6,368 nucleotides of DNA from Pseudomonadota bacterium (GCA_028876585.1 JAGWRL010000128.1:1-6368), one strand, 5' to 3'; shown: positions 1 to 6,368, numbered from the stretch's first letter. A program made the numbers and translations. Notes: generated by a model from the letters alone, not told the origin.

Positions 1-484
1 CGCTCGCCTTGATCACGCCGACCATCTTGCCGGCGAGCGCCCTGGCGTCGATCTCGCCCTGGGGAAAGCTTTTGCGCGCGGCGAAGCGGGCGGGCGTCAG
101 ATAATAGGGGGCGGTGAAATCGAGTTGCGCGCGCAACTCGGGGGTGGCGCGCATCGAGGCGATCATCGCGTCGCCCTTGGAGGTCTCCAGCGCCTCGACC
201 AGCGTATCCCAGCGGCGCGCCTGCACCGTGCACGGCAGCCGCAACTGCTCGCAGATCGCGCGGGCGATCTCGACGTTGAAGCCGGAAAGCGAGCCGTCGG
301 CGAGCGCGAAATCGAGCGGGGGATAATCGTCCGCGGTGAGGAAGCGGATCGCCTTCAGCGCGCCGAGGTCGGGCTTGTCGGGACGCAGCGCCGGGTCCCA
401 AAGGCTGGGCACGGGATCGGCGGCGGCCGCGCCGGCGGCGAGCCACAGCGCCAGCGCGGCGAAACGCCAGAAAAACTTTCGCAT
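1..484 (-). CDS. Periplasmic substrate-binding protein, ABC transporter family 3 (partial, C-terminus missing)
   Basis: The gene reads leftward from an ATG at 484 and leaves the window, so only the first 161 residues are visible. Residues 1-22 form a signal peptide: MRKFFWRF, a hydrophobic Leu/Ala stretch, then an Ala run before Asp-Pro. Export to the periplasm is expected. The mature part carries the opening of the SBP_bac_3 fold: DDYPPLDFALADGSLSGFNV around residues 52-71, then EIARAICEQL, a central WDTLVEALETSKGDAMIASM stretch, and DFTAPYY near 122-128. This family captures amino acids or other small polar solutes for an ABC importer; the solute cannot be read from this fragment. No permease or ATPase gene is visible. 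The start lies 9 nt after the stop of the acyl-CoA synthetase, with only a weak ribosome site, so translational coupling is likely. A sensor-type or solitary binding protein is the alternative. Confidence 0.85.
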   Translation of the reverse strand, partial: MRKFFWRFAALALWLAAGAAAADPVPSLWDPALRPDKPDLGALKAIRFLTADDYPPLDFALADGSLSGFNVEIARAICEQLRLPCTVQARRWDTLVEALETSKGDAMIASMRATPELRAQLDFTAPYYLTPARFAARKSFPQGEIDARALAGKMVGVIKAS

Positions 485-493
485 CGCGAGGAC

Positions 494-2029
494 TTACGCC
501 GTCGCCGGCCAGTAGCGGTCGCGCAACTCGCGCTTCATCAACTTGCCGGTCGGGGTGCGCGGCAGAACGCGCTCGAACTCGACGCTGCGCGGACATTTCA
601 GGTCGGAGATGCGCTCGCGGCAATAGGCGATCAACTCCTCCTCCATCGGCTTGCCCGCTTGCGCAGGATCGCGCAACTGCACGATGGCCTTCACCTCCTC
701 GCCGAGATCCTCGTTGGGGATGCCGAACACGGCGACGTCGAGCACCTGCGGGTGGCCGATCAGCACGTCCTCCGTCTCCTGCGGGTAGATGTTGACCCCG
801 CCCGATATGATCATGTGCGCCTTGCGGTCGGTCAGATAGAGATAGCCGTCCTCGTCGAGATAGCCGATGTCGCCGAGCGTCGACCAACCGTCCTTGATAT
901 AGGCGGAGCGGGTTTTCGCGGGATCGTTGCGATAGACGAACGCCGGCCCGCCGGCGAAATAGACCACGCCGTTGACGCGCGGCGGCTGCGTCCGCCCCGT
1001 CGTCTCGTCGACGATTTTGACCTCGCCGACATAGGCGCGGCCAACCGAGCCGCGATGGGCGAGCCATTCCTGCGAGGTGATGATCGTCACGCCGTTGCCT
1101 TCGGTGCCGGCGTAATATTCGATCAGCACCGGCCCCCACCAATCAATCATCTGCTGCTTGACGTCGGGCGGACAGGGCGCGGCGGCGTGGATCGCGCCGC
1201 GCAGCGAGGAAATGTCGTATTTGCCTCGCACTTCCGGCGGCAGCTTCAGCAAGCGCACGAACATCGTCGGCACCAGCTGGCTGTGGGTGGCGCGGTATTT
1301 GTCGACGAAACGCAGATAGCTCTCGGCCTCGAAACCTTTCATCACCACCACCGTGGCGCCGACCGCCGCCGCCGTCATGGTGAAGCGCAGGGGCGCGGCG
1401 TGATAGAGCGGCGCCGGCGACAGATAGACGCTGTCGGCGTTGACGCCGCACATGTCGACGCACAACAGTTTGAGCAGCGGGTTGAGCACGCCGAACGGCG
1501 CCGGCGTCAACGACGTCTCGACCCCCTTGGGCCGCCCGGTCGTGCCGGAGGAATAGAGCATGTCGCGCCCGGCGAAGGCGTTGGCGACGGGCGTCGCCGG
1601 CTGCGCCGCCACCTCCATGTCCCAGGAGCGGAAGCCCGGCGCCGGCGTCTCGGTCATGAACAGGATCGGGCCGCCGCTCTTGCCGGCGAAGCCGCGCGTC
1701 TGCCCGCCGCCGACCGGCGAGGTGATGAACGCCTTGGCGGCGCAATCGGCGACGATATAAGCGATCTCGTCGGGCTTCAGATAACGGCTGATGGCGGTGT
1801 AGATGAGGCCGGCGCGCTGCGCCGCCCAACAGATTTCGACGAACGGCAGCCCGTTCTCCAGCAGCAACGCGACATGGTCGCCGGGTTCGAGGCCGAGACT
1901 GGCGAACAGTTGCGCGCCTTGATTGGAACGCCGGTCGAGCTCGGCGTAAGTCAGCGTCTCGCCGGTTTCGGCGATGATGTAGGCGGGCTTGTCGGGCGTC
2001 GCCACGGCGTGGAACGACGGATGCTGCAT
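494..2029 (-). CDS. Acyl-CoA synthetase (AMP-forming, ANL superfamily, FadD-like)
   Basis: This 511-aa protein is a complete adenylate-forming ligase. It should activate a carboxylic acid with ATP to an acyl-adenylate and then transfer the acyl group to CoA in the cytoplasm. All hallmark motifs are present: phosphate loop SSGTTGRPKG at 160-169, YYAGTEG at 305-311, ribose-binding GWSTLGD at 381-387 (Asp387), hinge DRKAHMIISGG at 401-411, and the C-terminal PRTPTGKLMK with catalytic Lys496. There is no signal peptide or membrane segment, and the length is normal for the family. The start is supported by GGAGG ending 8 nt before the ATG at 2029. The substrate is not evident: fatty, branched, steroid-type and aromatic acids all remain possible. 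The binding-protein gene follows after 9 nt, suggesting an operon. An inverted repeat at 2079-2102, about 50 nt upstream of the start, may be its operator or the terminator of the gene before. Confidence 0.93.
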   Translation of the reverse strand: MQHPSFHAVATPDKPAYIIAETGETLTYAELDRRSNQGAQLFASLGLEPGDHVALLLENGLPFVEICWAAQRAGLIYTAISRYLKPDEIAYIVADCAAKAFITSPVGGGQTRGFAGKSGGPILFMTETPAPGFRSWDMEVAAQPATPVANAFAGRDMLYSSGTTGRPKGVETSLTPAPFGVLNPLLKLLCVDMCGVNADSVYLSPAPLYHAAPLRFTMTAAAVGATVVVMKGFEAESYLRFVDKYRATHSQLVPTMFVRLLKLPPEVRGKYDISSLRGAIHAAAPCPPDVKQQMIDWWGPVLIEYYAGTEGNGVTIITSQEWLAHRGSVGRAYVGEVKIVDETTGRTQPPRVNGVVYFAGGPAFVYRNDPAKTRSAYIKDGWSTLGDIGYLDEDGYLYLTDRKAHMIISGGVNIYPQETEDVLIGHPQVLDVAVFGIPNEDLGEEVKAIVQLRDPAQAGKPMEEELIAYCRERISDLKCPRSVEFERVLPRTPTGKLMKRELRDRYWPATA

Positions 2030-2078
2030 GGACGACCCCTCCCGCGCCGCGCACGTGACCCGCGCGCGGCCGGCGCCA

Positions 2079-2102
2079 GTTTCCCGCGCGCGGGCGGGAA
2101 AC
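2079..2102. promoter_or_regulatory. Perfect 9-bp inverted repeat, operator or terminator
   Basis: The arms GTTTCCCGC and GCGGGAAAC are perfect complements separated by 6 nt (GCGCGG). The element lies 50 bp upstream of the acyl-CoA synthetase ATG and 39 bp past the stop of the Gly/His-rich gene, both on the minus strand. It could be a regulator site for the synthetase, or a terminator stem for the upstream gene. No T-run follows it on either strand, which favours an operator or a factor-dependent end over a classical intrinsic terminator. Confidence 0.5.
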
Positions 2103-2126
2103 GCAAGCGCTGCTGCAGCCGACCTT

Positions 2127-2141
2127 AGAGGCGCCGCCTCT
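2127..2141 (-). terminator. Stop-codon-proximal hairpin of the Gly/His-rich gene
   Basis: AGAGGCG and CGCCTCT flank a single C, giving a GC-rich stem with a tight loop. The structure begins inside the TAA stop codon of the 161-aa exported protein. It could stabilise or end that mRNA. There is no T-tract after it, so intrinsic termination is uncertain. Confidence 0.4.
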
Positions 2142-2626
2142 TATTGCGGGTGGTGCTGGCCGCCGCCGCCGTGGTGCTGGCCGCCGCCCTGATGTTGCCC
2201 GCCGCCGTGGTGCTGCCCCCCGCCTTGATGCTGCCCGCCACCCTGATGCTGCCCGCCGCCATCGTGCCGGCGATGATGACCGCCGCCGCCCTCGCCGCCG
2301 CCACGCCCGCGGTCGCCGCGCCAATCGCGCTCATAGCGATGTTCGCGCCAGCCGTGGAAACCTTCGCCGCCGCCATAGCCATATCCATTGCGGTAGCCGT
2401 AGCCGCACCAGTACCAGCCGCCGCCGCGCCAGCCGTCGTCGTACCAGCACCAGTCGTGCCCGCCGAAGAACAGATCGAGCGGATTGAACAGGAACTGGGC
2501 GTTTTGCACCAGCGGCGCCGGCAGCGCGGGCAGCGCCTGCCCCGACATCGCCGCCGGCGACGGCGTCGCGCCGACCACAGCCAAGCCGGCGACAAGGCCG
2601 AGGGCTGCAACGGTCTTGCTGAACAT
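2141..2626 (-). CDS. Small exported Gly/Trp/Tyr-rich protein with histidine-repeat tail
   Basis: This 161-aa protein is of unknown function. The chosen ATG at 2626 has GGGAGA about 6 nt upstream and opens directly into a signal peptide: MFSK, a hydrophobic stretch to about residue 20, and a TPSPAA cleavage region near 21-26. Longer in-frame starts up to 2728 would bury that signal. The mature protein has a short hydrophobic FLFNPLDLFFGG segment (45-56). An aromatic core at 59-76 follows, rich in Trp and Tyr, with Cys60 and Cys74 placed for a disulfide. A Gly/Tyr and Arg-rich linker follows. The tail (123-159) is six tandem GGGQH(Q/H) units. From general knowledge, small secreted Gly/Trp/Tyr-rich proteins of this style are frequent in Rhizobiales. 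Metal binding by the His tail is inference. It is probably its own transcription unit. A structural or envelope-surface role is equally possible. Confidence 0.8.
   Translation of the reverse strand: MFSKTVAALGLVAGLAVVGATPSPAAMSGQALPALPAPLVQNAQFLFNPLDLFFGGHDWCWYDDGWRGGGWYWCGYGYRNGYGYGGGEGFHGWREHRYERDWRGDRGRGGGEGGGGHHRRHDGGGQHQGGGQHQGGGQHHGGGQHQGGGQHHGGGGQHHPQ
2150..2260 (-). repeat. Six-copy 18-bp coding repeat (GGGQHQ/GGGQHH)
   Basis: Six tandem units of about 18 bp encode GGGQHQ or GGGQHH in the order Q, Q, H, Q, H, H at the sixth residue; the last unit has one extra Gly codon. The units sit inside the 3' end of the exported protein gene and keep the frame. The copy number probably varies by slippage or unequal recombination, changing tail length without a frameshift. 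Confidence 0.9.
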
Positions 2627-2714
2627 GGAGGCTCTCCCATTTTCCCGCGCCGCCGGCGCGCTCGGGCGCCGCACGGCCGCAGTCATTGACGAGAACAAAT
2701 CGCTGATCCGCGCT

Positions 2715-2741
2715 TTGACTTCGCGCAAACAGAGTTAACAT
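2715..2741 (+). promoter_or_regulatory. Possible sigma70-type promoter
   Basis: TTGACT at 2715-2720 resembles a -35 box. TAACAT at 2736-2741 resembles a -10 box. The spacing is 15 bp, shorter than the preferred 16-18. The palindrome at 2743-2756 starts immediately after it, where a repressor would block initiation. The nearest downstream gene is phoH, about 340 bp away, so the transcript would have a long leader. Confidence 0.3.
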
Positions 2742-2742
2742 A

Positions 2743-2756
2743 GCTGACACGTCAGC
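2743..2756. promoter_or_regulatory. Operator-like palindrome GCTGAC-AC-GTCAGC
   Basis: Perfect 6-bp arms GCTGAC and GTCAGC flank a 2-bp centre. The short dyad is of the size bound by TetR- or MarR-type dimers. It directly follows a possible plus-strand -10 box and lies 117 bp upstream of the minus-strand Gly/His-rich start. No regulator gene is in the window, so the binder is unknown. Confidence 0.4.
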
Positions 2757-2786
2757 GAAAGGGCGCCGCCGCGGCGGGTCGCGCAT

Positions 2787-2803
2787 GTTTTCGTGAGTTT
2801 TCG
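2787..2803. repeat. GTTTTCG direct repeat with 10-bp period
   Basis: Two identical GTTTTCG heptamers are separated by TGA, giving a 10-bp period that puts both copies on the same face of the helix. This arrangement is seen in sites for OmpR-type response regulators. Chance occurrence cannot be excluded. Confidence 0.35.
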
Positions 2804-2832
2804 CCCACGACCACCGCCGGCCTTGCGGGAAC

Positions 2833-2848
2833 CTAACCCCGGCTTAAC
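2833..2848 (+). promoter_or_regulatory. CtrA-like binding site
   Basis: The sequence reads CTAA, 7 nt, then TTAAC. It differs by one base from the alphaproteobacterial CtrA consensus TTAA-N7-TTAAC. It lies in the divergent intergenic region, about 230 bp upstream of the phoH start. A single near-match of this short motif is weak evidence. Confidence 0.25.
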
Positions 2849-3079
2849 GGTTCAGCCACAAAACTGTTGCGCGAATCGAGCAGATCTGGCGCCATAGGAT
2901 TCGGCCGGAGAAAGAATCGCGATGGGCCTTGAGCCGAGAATCGTAATTCTCAAAGTTTCATCTGCTCCCTCGCGCGCGGCCTCATTTCCTCATCTGTACG
3001 TCAATCGAAAGCGTTTTCCACGAGCGCGTGAGCGCGGCGCTCGAAGCCTTTGCGCGCTCGCCTTCTATCCAGGGGGAAG

Positions 3080-3820
3080 ATGACATTGACCAAGCGGAGC
3101 GCGAAACCCAAGCGTCGCATCGGCCGATTTTCCGAGAGCGCGGAAATCATCCCGCTCCCCAAATCCAAACATCTGGCCGAACGCAACCCTCCGCCGATCC
3201 GTCCCCTCAACGCCGCGCAAGCCGATTATCTCGACGCCTTGCGCTCCAGTCCGCAGGTGATCGCGCTCGGGCCGGCCGGCTCGGGGAAAACCTGGATCGC
3301 CGCCGCCTACGCCGCCGATCTCTTCCGCGCCGGGCGCATCTCGCGCATCATCCTGACCCGCCCGAACGCGCCGTGCGGCCGCTCGCTCGGCTTCTTCCCC
3401 GGTTCGCTCGACGACAAATTCGCGCCCTGGGCGGCGCCGGTGCTCGACGCGCTGCGCGAGCGGATGGGCGGCGCGGCGTTCGACATCGCGCGCAAGAACA
3501 ACGCGATCGAACTGGCGCCGTTCGAGGTGATGCGCGGGCGCTCGTGGCGCCACGCCTTCGTGCTGCTCGACGAAGCGCAGAACGCGACCGCCGCGCAGAT
3601 GAAAATGTTCCTGACCCGCATCGGCGAGGATTGTCAGGTCGTCGTCAACGGCGACGCCGGCCAGAGCGACATCAAGGAAACCTCGGGCCTCGCGGTGGTG
3701 CTCGATCTGGTCGCGCGTTCGCGCCTGCCGGTGCCGGTGATCGAGTTCAGCCACGCCGACATCGTGCGCTCGGAGATTTGCGCGATGTGGGCGCGCGCGT
3801 TCAACGACGCCGGGATCTGA
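3080..3820 (+). CDS. PhoH-family P-loop ATPase (short form)
   Basis: The product is a 246-aa cytoplasmic ATPase of the PhoH family. Walker A is GPAGSGKT at 64-71. The family block LTRPNAPCGRSLGFFPGSLDDK follows at about 92-113, then APFEVMRGR near 146-154. Walker B is VLLDEAQN at 161-168 (Asp164, Glu165), followed by MKMFLTRIG at 174-182 and the GD pair at 191-192. PhoH proteins are helicase-like ATPases linked to RNA metabolism or phosphate stress; the exact role here is unknown. The protein is shorter than canonical PhoH/YbeZ (over 300 aa) and has only a basic 40-residue lead-in before the ATPase core, closer to the short second copies and phage forms. The ATG at 3080 follows GGGGGA with tight spacing. 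Upstream TTG (3050) and GTG (3028) starts are possible but less supported. No ybeY-type neighbour is present. Confidence 0.9.
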   Translation: MTLTKRSAKPKRRIGRFSESAEIIPLPKSKHLAERNPPPIRPLNAAQADYLDALRSSPQVIALGPAGSGKTWIAAAYAADLFRAGRISRIILTRPNAPCGRSLGFFPGSLDDKFAPWAAPVLDALRERMGGAAFDIARKNNAIELAPFEVMRGRSWRHAFVLLDEAQNATAAQMKMFLTRIGEDCQVVVNGDAGQSDIKETSGLAVVLDLVARSRLPVPVIEFSHADIVRSEICAMWARAFNDAGI

Positions 3821-3837
3821 GGCGCTGCGTCAGCGTC
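3821..3837. terminator. Hairpin between convergent genes
   Basis: GGCGCTG and CAGCGTC pair around a CGT loop, a 7-bp stem with one G-U pair, filling exactly the 17 bp between the phoH stop and the stop of the convergent 224-aa gene. It is placed to end transcription from both sides. It lacks a T-tract on either strand, so termination may depend on Rho or on RNA processing. Confidence 0.45.
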
Positions 3838-4512
3838 TCAGCGGCCCGCCACGGCGACGCAGGGGGTTGCTTCCGGCTTGACGTCGTGCACCGCCTCGCG
3901 CAGCTCGGCGCGGCCGGAAAAGGCGAAGGCGCCGGGTTCGAGATAGCCTTGCCGGACCAGGCCCTTCAGCTTGTCGTACAACGCGACGTCGCGCGGGCCC
4001 GACCAGGTCAGTTCGAACGGGTCGGGGCTGCGGGCCGGCTCCCCGCTCTGCGCCGCGCGGTCGAGCATCCGGATCTTGTCGGCGAGGCCGTGGGCGGGCG
4101 AGGTGCGGCGCGCGTCGTCGCGCGACCAGAGATAGATCTCCATCGCGTCGGCCGCCTGTTTGCGCCCCTCCGGCGCGCAGAACCGCCGGGGATCGCCTTC
4201 GAGCAGGCAGCTCACCAGCGACACCGTGGCGTCGTGCTCATGAAATTCAAGCAAGTCGCGCAACGTGCGCTCGACGTTCTCGCCGGAACTGCGCAGGCAG
4301 GTGGAGAACACCAGATGCGCGTCGCCGCCCGGCTCGGCCGCCCTGGCCGGCGTATAGGACGCAAAATCCGGCTCGACCGAGCGCACTATCGCGGCGGCGC
4401 CGTCGAGGATCTTGTCGGCGACATCGTGGCCGAAGCCGCCGCCGCCGTCGATGACGCCGACCACCGCGCCCGCCACTGCTCCCAGCGTGATCAAAACCAC
4501 CGGTTTCGCCAT
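3838..4512 (-). CDS. Hypothetical membrane-anchored protein with four cysteines
   Basis: I do not recognise this 224-aa protein. The reading frame is open throughout, with G/C-rich third positions like its neighbours, so it is probably real. The N-terminus (about 4-21) is a hydrophobic Gly/Ala/Val segment, either a signal anchor or an uncleaved signal, followed by a Gly run (IDGGGGFG). The rest is polar and probably outside the cytoplasmic membrane. It has four cysteines (72, 102, 112, 218), enough for two disulfides; the first three sit in a conserved-looking stretch from FSTCLRSSGE to RRFCAPEGRKQAA. The C-terminal part reads YDKLKGLVRQGYLEPGAF, possibly a small helical domain. The start at 4512 has a GGGGG stretch 6 nt upstream. 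The gene converges on phoH and diverges from hemB, so it is probably a single-gene unit. A cytoplasmic location is the alternative if the N-terminal segment is not membrane-inserted. Confidence 0.7.
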   Translation of the reverse strand: MAKPVVLITLGAVAGAVVGVIDGGGGFGHDVADKILDGAAAIVRSVEPDFASYTPARAAEPGGDAHLVFSTCLRSSGENVERTLRDLLEFHEHDATVSLVSCLLEGDPRRFCAPEGRKQAADAMEIYLWSRDDARRTSPAHGLADKIRMLDRAAQSGEPARSPDPFELTWSGPRDVALYDKLKGLVRQGYLEPGAFAFSGRAELREAVHDVKPEATPCVAVAGR

Positions 4513-4681
4513 CTGCGGCCCCCATTCAGAGAAAACGCCGTGACGGCGAACGGAGAGTTCGGCGCCTCATGCGCTCCGCAAGCATACGACGTTAAACATT
4601 GTCGATCTGGAGACGTTACTTTGCGTGCGAAAACTTAAGACTTCCATTCCGCTTGCCGGTGTGGCGGTTAATTCCTGTTAA

Positions 4682-5821
<1,140 letters not shown>

Positions 5822-5855
5822 GTTCACCCGGCCTCGCCGTCTTGCGCCGGAGGAA

Positions 5856-5906
5856 ATGTATCGCCATGTCGCAGGAAGCCCCGCTTCCGGGGCGCGGAGG
5901 CGATAA
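5856..5906 (+). other. Possible 16-codon leader reading frame
   Basis: An ATG at 5856, preceded by GGAGG with only 2 nt spacing, opens a frame for MYRHVAGSPASGARRR. Its TAA stop overlaps the RDD gene start as TAATG. The close SD spacing is unfavourable, but the stop/start overlap suggests coupling. It spans both alternative hairpins at 5874-5893. Translation is unproven. Confidence 0.25.
5874..5893 (+). promoter_or_regulatory. Two mutually exclusive hairpins before the RDD gene
   Basis: GGAAGC (5874-5879) pairs perfectly with GCTTCC (5883-5888) around CCC. GCCCCG (5878-5883) pairs perfectly with CGGGGC (5888-5893) around CTTC. The two stems share bases, so only one can form. The second ends 2 nt before the GGAGG ribosome site of the RDD gene and could limit ribosome access. 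It may equally be a repeat-like element with no switch function. Confidence 0.4.
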
Positions 5907-6368
5907 TGTCGGATACGCAAGGTTCGGGCGGCGGTGCAGCCTGGCGGAACAATCCCTATTCCGGCCCCTACACCACCGATGCGCAAAGCGACCTCGCGCT
6001 CTACAGCGGCGTGCTCACCAGGCGCTTCGTTGCCTTCCTGATCGACCTGTTCGTGCTGTCGGTGCCGATCGTGCTGGTGTCGATCTTCATCCTGCTGTTC
6101 GGCGTGGTGACGCTCGGCCTCGGCTGGGCACTGTTTTGGCTGGTGTCGCCCTTCTCCATTATCTGGGCGCTGTTCTATTACGGGCTGTCGCTCGGCGGCC
6201 CGCACGCCGCCACCATCGGCATGCGCATGCTCGGCATCCACATGGAGATGCTGAATGGCGGGCGGCCCTACTTCCTGCTCGGGGTCGTCCACGCGGTGGC
6301 CTACTGGTTTTCTGTATCGTTCCTCACGCCGCTGATTGTGCTGGTCGGCTTCTTCAACCGGCGCGGCC
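5906..6368 (+). CDS. RDD-family integral membrane protein (partial, C-terminus missing)
   Basis: The visible 154 residues run off the right edge. The polar N-terminus (1-38, with GSGGG and NNPYSGPY) is followed by LTRRFVAFLIDLFVL at 37-51, the Arg/Asp signature that opens RDD domains (Arg40, Asp47). A long hydrophobic stretch from about 42 to 92 holds two membrane segments. The loop ATIGMRMLGIHMEMLNGGRP (102-121) matches the family's Gly-Met/Lys-x-Leu-Gly-Ile stretch. A third hydrophobic segment spans about 122-150. The function of RDD proteins is mostly unknown; transport roles have been proposed for some. The start is supported by GGAGG with 5-nt spacing. The gene lies 105 bp after hemB on the same strand; co-transcription is possible. 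From general knowledge, hemB followed by an RDD gene is a recurrent order in Rhizobiales. Confidence 0.9.
   Translation, partial: MSDTQGSGGGAAWRNNPYSGPYTTDAQSDLALYSGVLTRRFVAFLIDLFVLSVPIVLVSIFILLFGVVTLGLGWALFWLVSPFSIIWALFYYGLSLGGPHAATIGMRMLGIHMEMLNGGRPYFLLGVVHAVAYWFSVSFLTPLIVLVGFFNRRG

Larger units (their letters stand above)
2627..3079. other. Long divergent intergenic region
   Basis: About 450 bp separate the minus-strand Gly/His-rich gene from phoH. I see no convincing protein gene here. Base composition from about 2850 to 3020 is visibly lower in GC than the flanking genes. Contents, left to right: a possible plus-strand promoter, an operator-like palindrome at 2743-2756, a GC-only 12-bp palindrome (CCGCCGCGGCGG) at 2766-2777, a direct repeat at 2787-2803, a CtrA-like site at 2833-2848, and a small hairpin with a doubtful short reading frame from 2922. 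No clear promoter for the minus-strand gene was recognised. Confidence 0.7.

Noticed and set aside
125..2128. A 667-codon open frame on the plus strand across the acyl-CoA synthetase
   Set aside because: It is antisense to a gene with every ANL motif. Its product is a low-complexity Arg/Ala/Gly/His mix, as expected from the opposite strand of GC-rich coding DNA, and it has no recognisable domain.
2150..2260. Tandem repeat considered as a CRISPR or regulatory array
   Set aside because: Units are 18 bp, contiguous and without spacers, and they keep a reading frame encoding GGGQH(Q/H).
1143..2324. A 393-codon minus-strand frame overlapping the synthetase and the Gly/His-rich gene
   Set aside because: It is Arg/Ala-rich, crosses two supported genes in another frame and shows no motif.
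2936..2951. GAGAAT-CGTA-ATTCTC as an Irr iron-control (ICE) box
   Set aside because: The ICE motif needs TTTAGAA-N3-TTCTAAA; arm sequence and spacing both differ, and it is not near hemB.
3028..4638. A 536-codon plus-strand frame across phoH and the 224-aa gene
   Set aside because: It starts at GTG, runs through phoH in another frame and then antisense to the next gene, with an Arg-rich product. It is a composition shadow.
4668..4681. TTAA-N6-TTAA upstream of hemB as a CtrA site
   Set aside because: The spacer is 6 nt rather than 7 and the trailing C is absent, so the match is too weak.

Overview
The window is GC-rich, compact bacterial DNA with almost pure G/C third codon positions. It looks like an alphaproteobacterium of the Rhizobiales (Hyphomicrobiales); I cannot name the genus. 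The main clues are a HemB with the Asp-type metal site typical of these bacteria, hemB followed by an RDD membrane protein, and a small exported Gly/Trp/Tyr/His-rich protein of a kind common in Rhizobiales. I see no tRNA, rRNA, CRISPR array, transposase or phage integration signature. This reads mainly as ordinary chromosomal sequence; the less explained material lies in the intergenic segments and in two poorly characterised proteins.

Layout: (1) Positions 1-2029, minus strand: an acyl-CoA synthetase (494-2029) followed 9 nt later by a family-3 periplasmic substrate-binding protein that runs off the left edge. The pair is probably one transcript. It suggests capture of a small substrate outside the membrane next to CoA activation of a carboxylate inside, but a shared substrate is inference. 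(2) 2030-2140: a short gap with two strong inverted repeats. (3) 2141-2626, minus strand: a 161-aa secreted protein with a Cys-paired aromatic core and a six-copy GGGQH(H/Q) tail. (4) 2627-3079: about 450 bp of non-coding DNA between divergent genes, lower in GC, with a possible promoter, a palindrome, a helical-phase direct repeat, a CtrA-like site and a possible short upstream reading frame that overlaps the next gene as ATGA. (5) 3080-3820, plus strand: a short PhoH-type ATPase. (6) 3838-4512, minus strand: an unrecognised 224-aa membrane-anchored protein convergent with PhoH, with a hairpin between the two stops. (7) 4769-5800, plus strand: hemB (porphobilinogen synthase). (8) 5906 to the right edge, plus strand: an RDD-family membrane protein, preceded by two mutually exclusive hairpins and a possible 16-codon leader.

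How the genes work together: only the synthetase/binding-protein pair and perhaps hemB/RDD look co-transcribed. HemB makes porphobilinogen for heme, and where present chlorophyll and cobalamin. PhoH, the 224-aa protein and the Gly/His-rich protein each appear to be separate units. The strongest candidates for something undescribed are the RDD leader with its alternative hairpins, the phoH 5' region, and the histidine-repeat exported protein.
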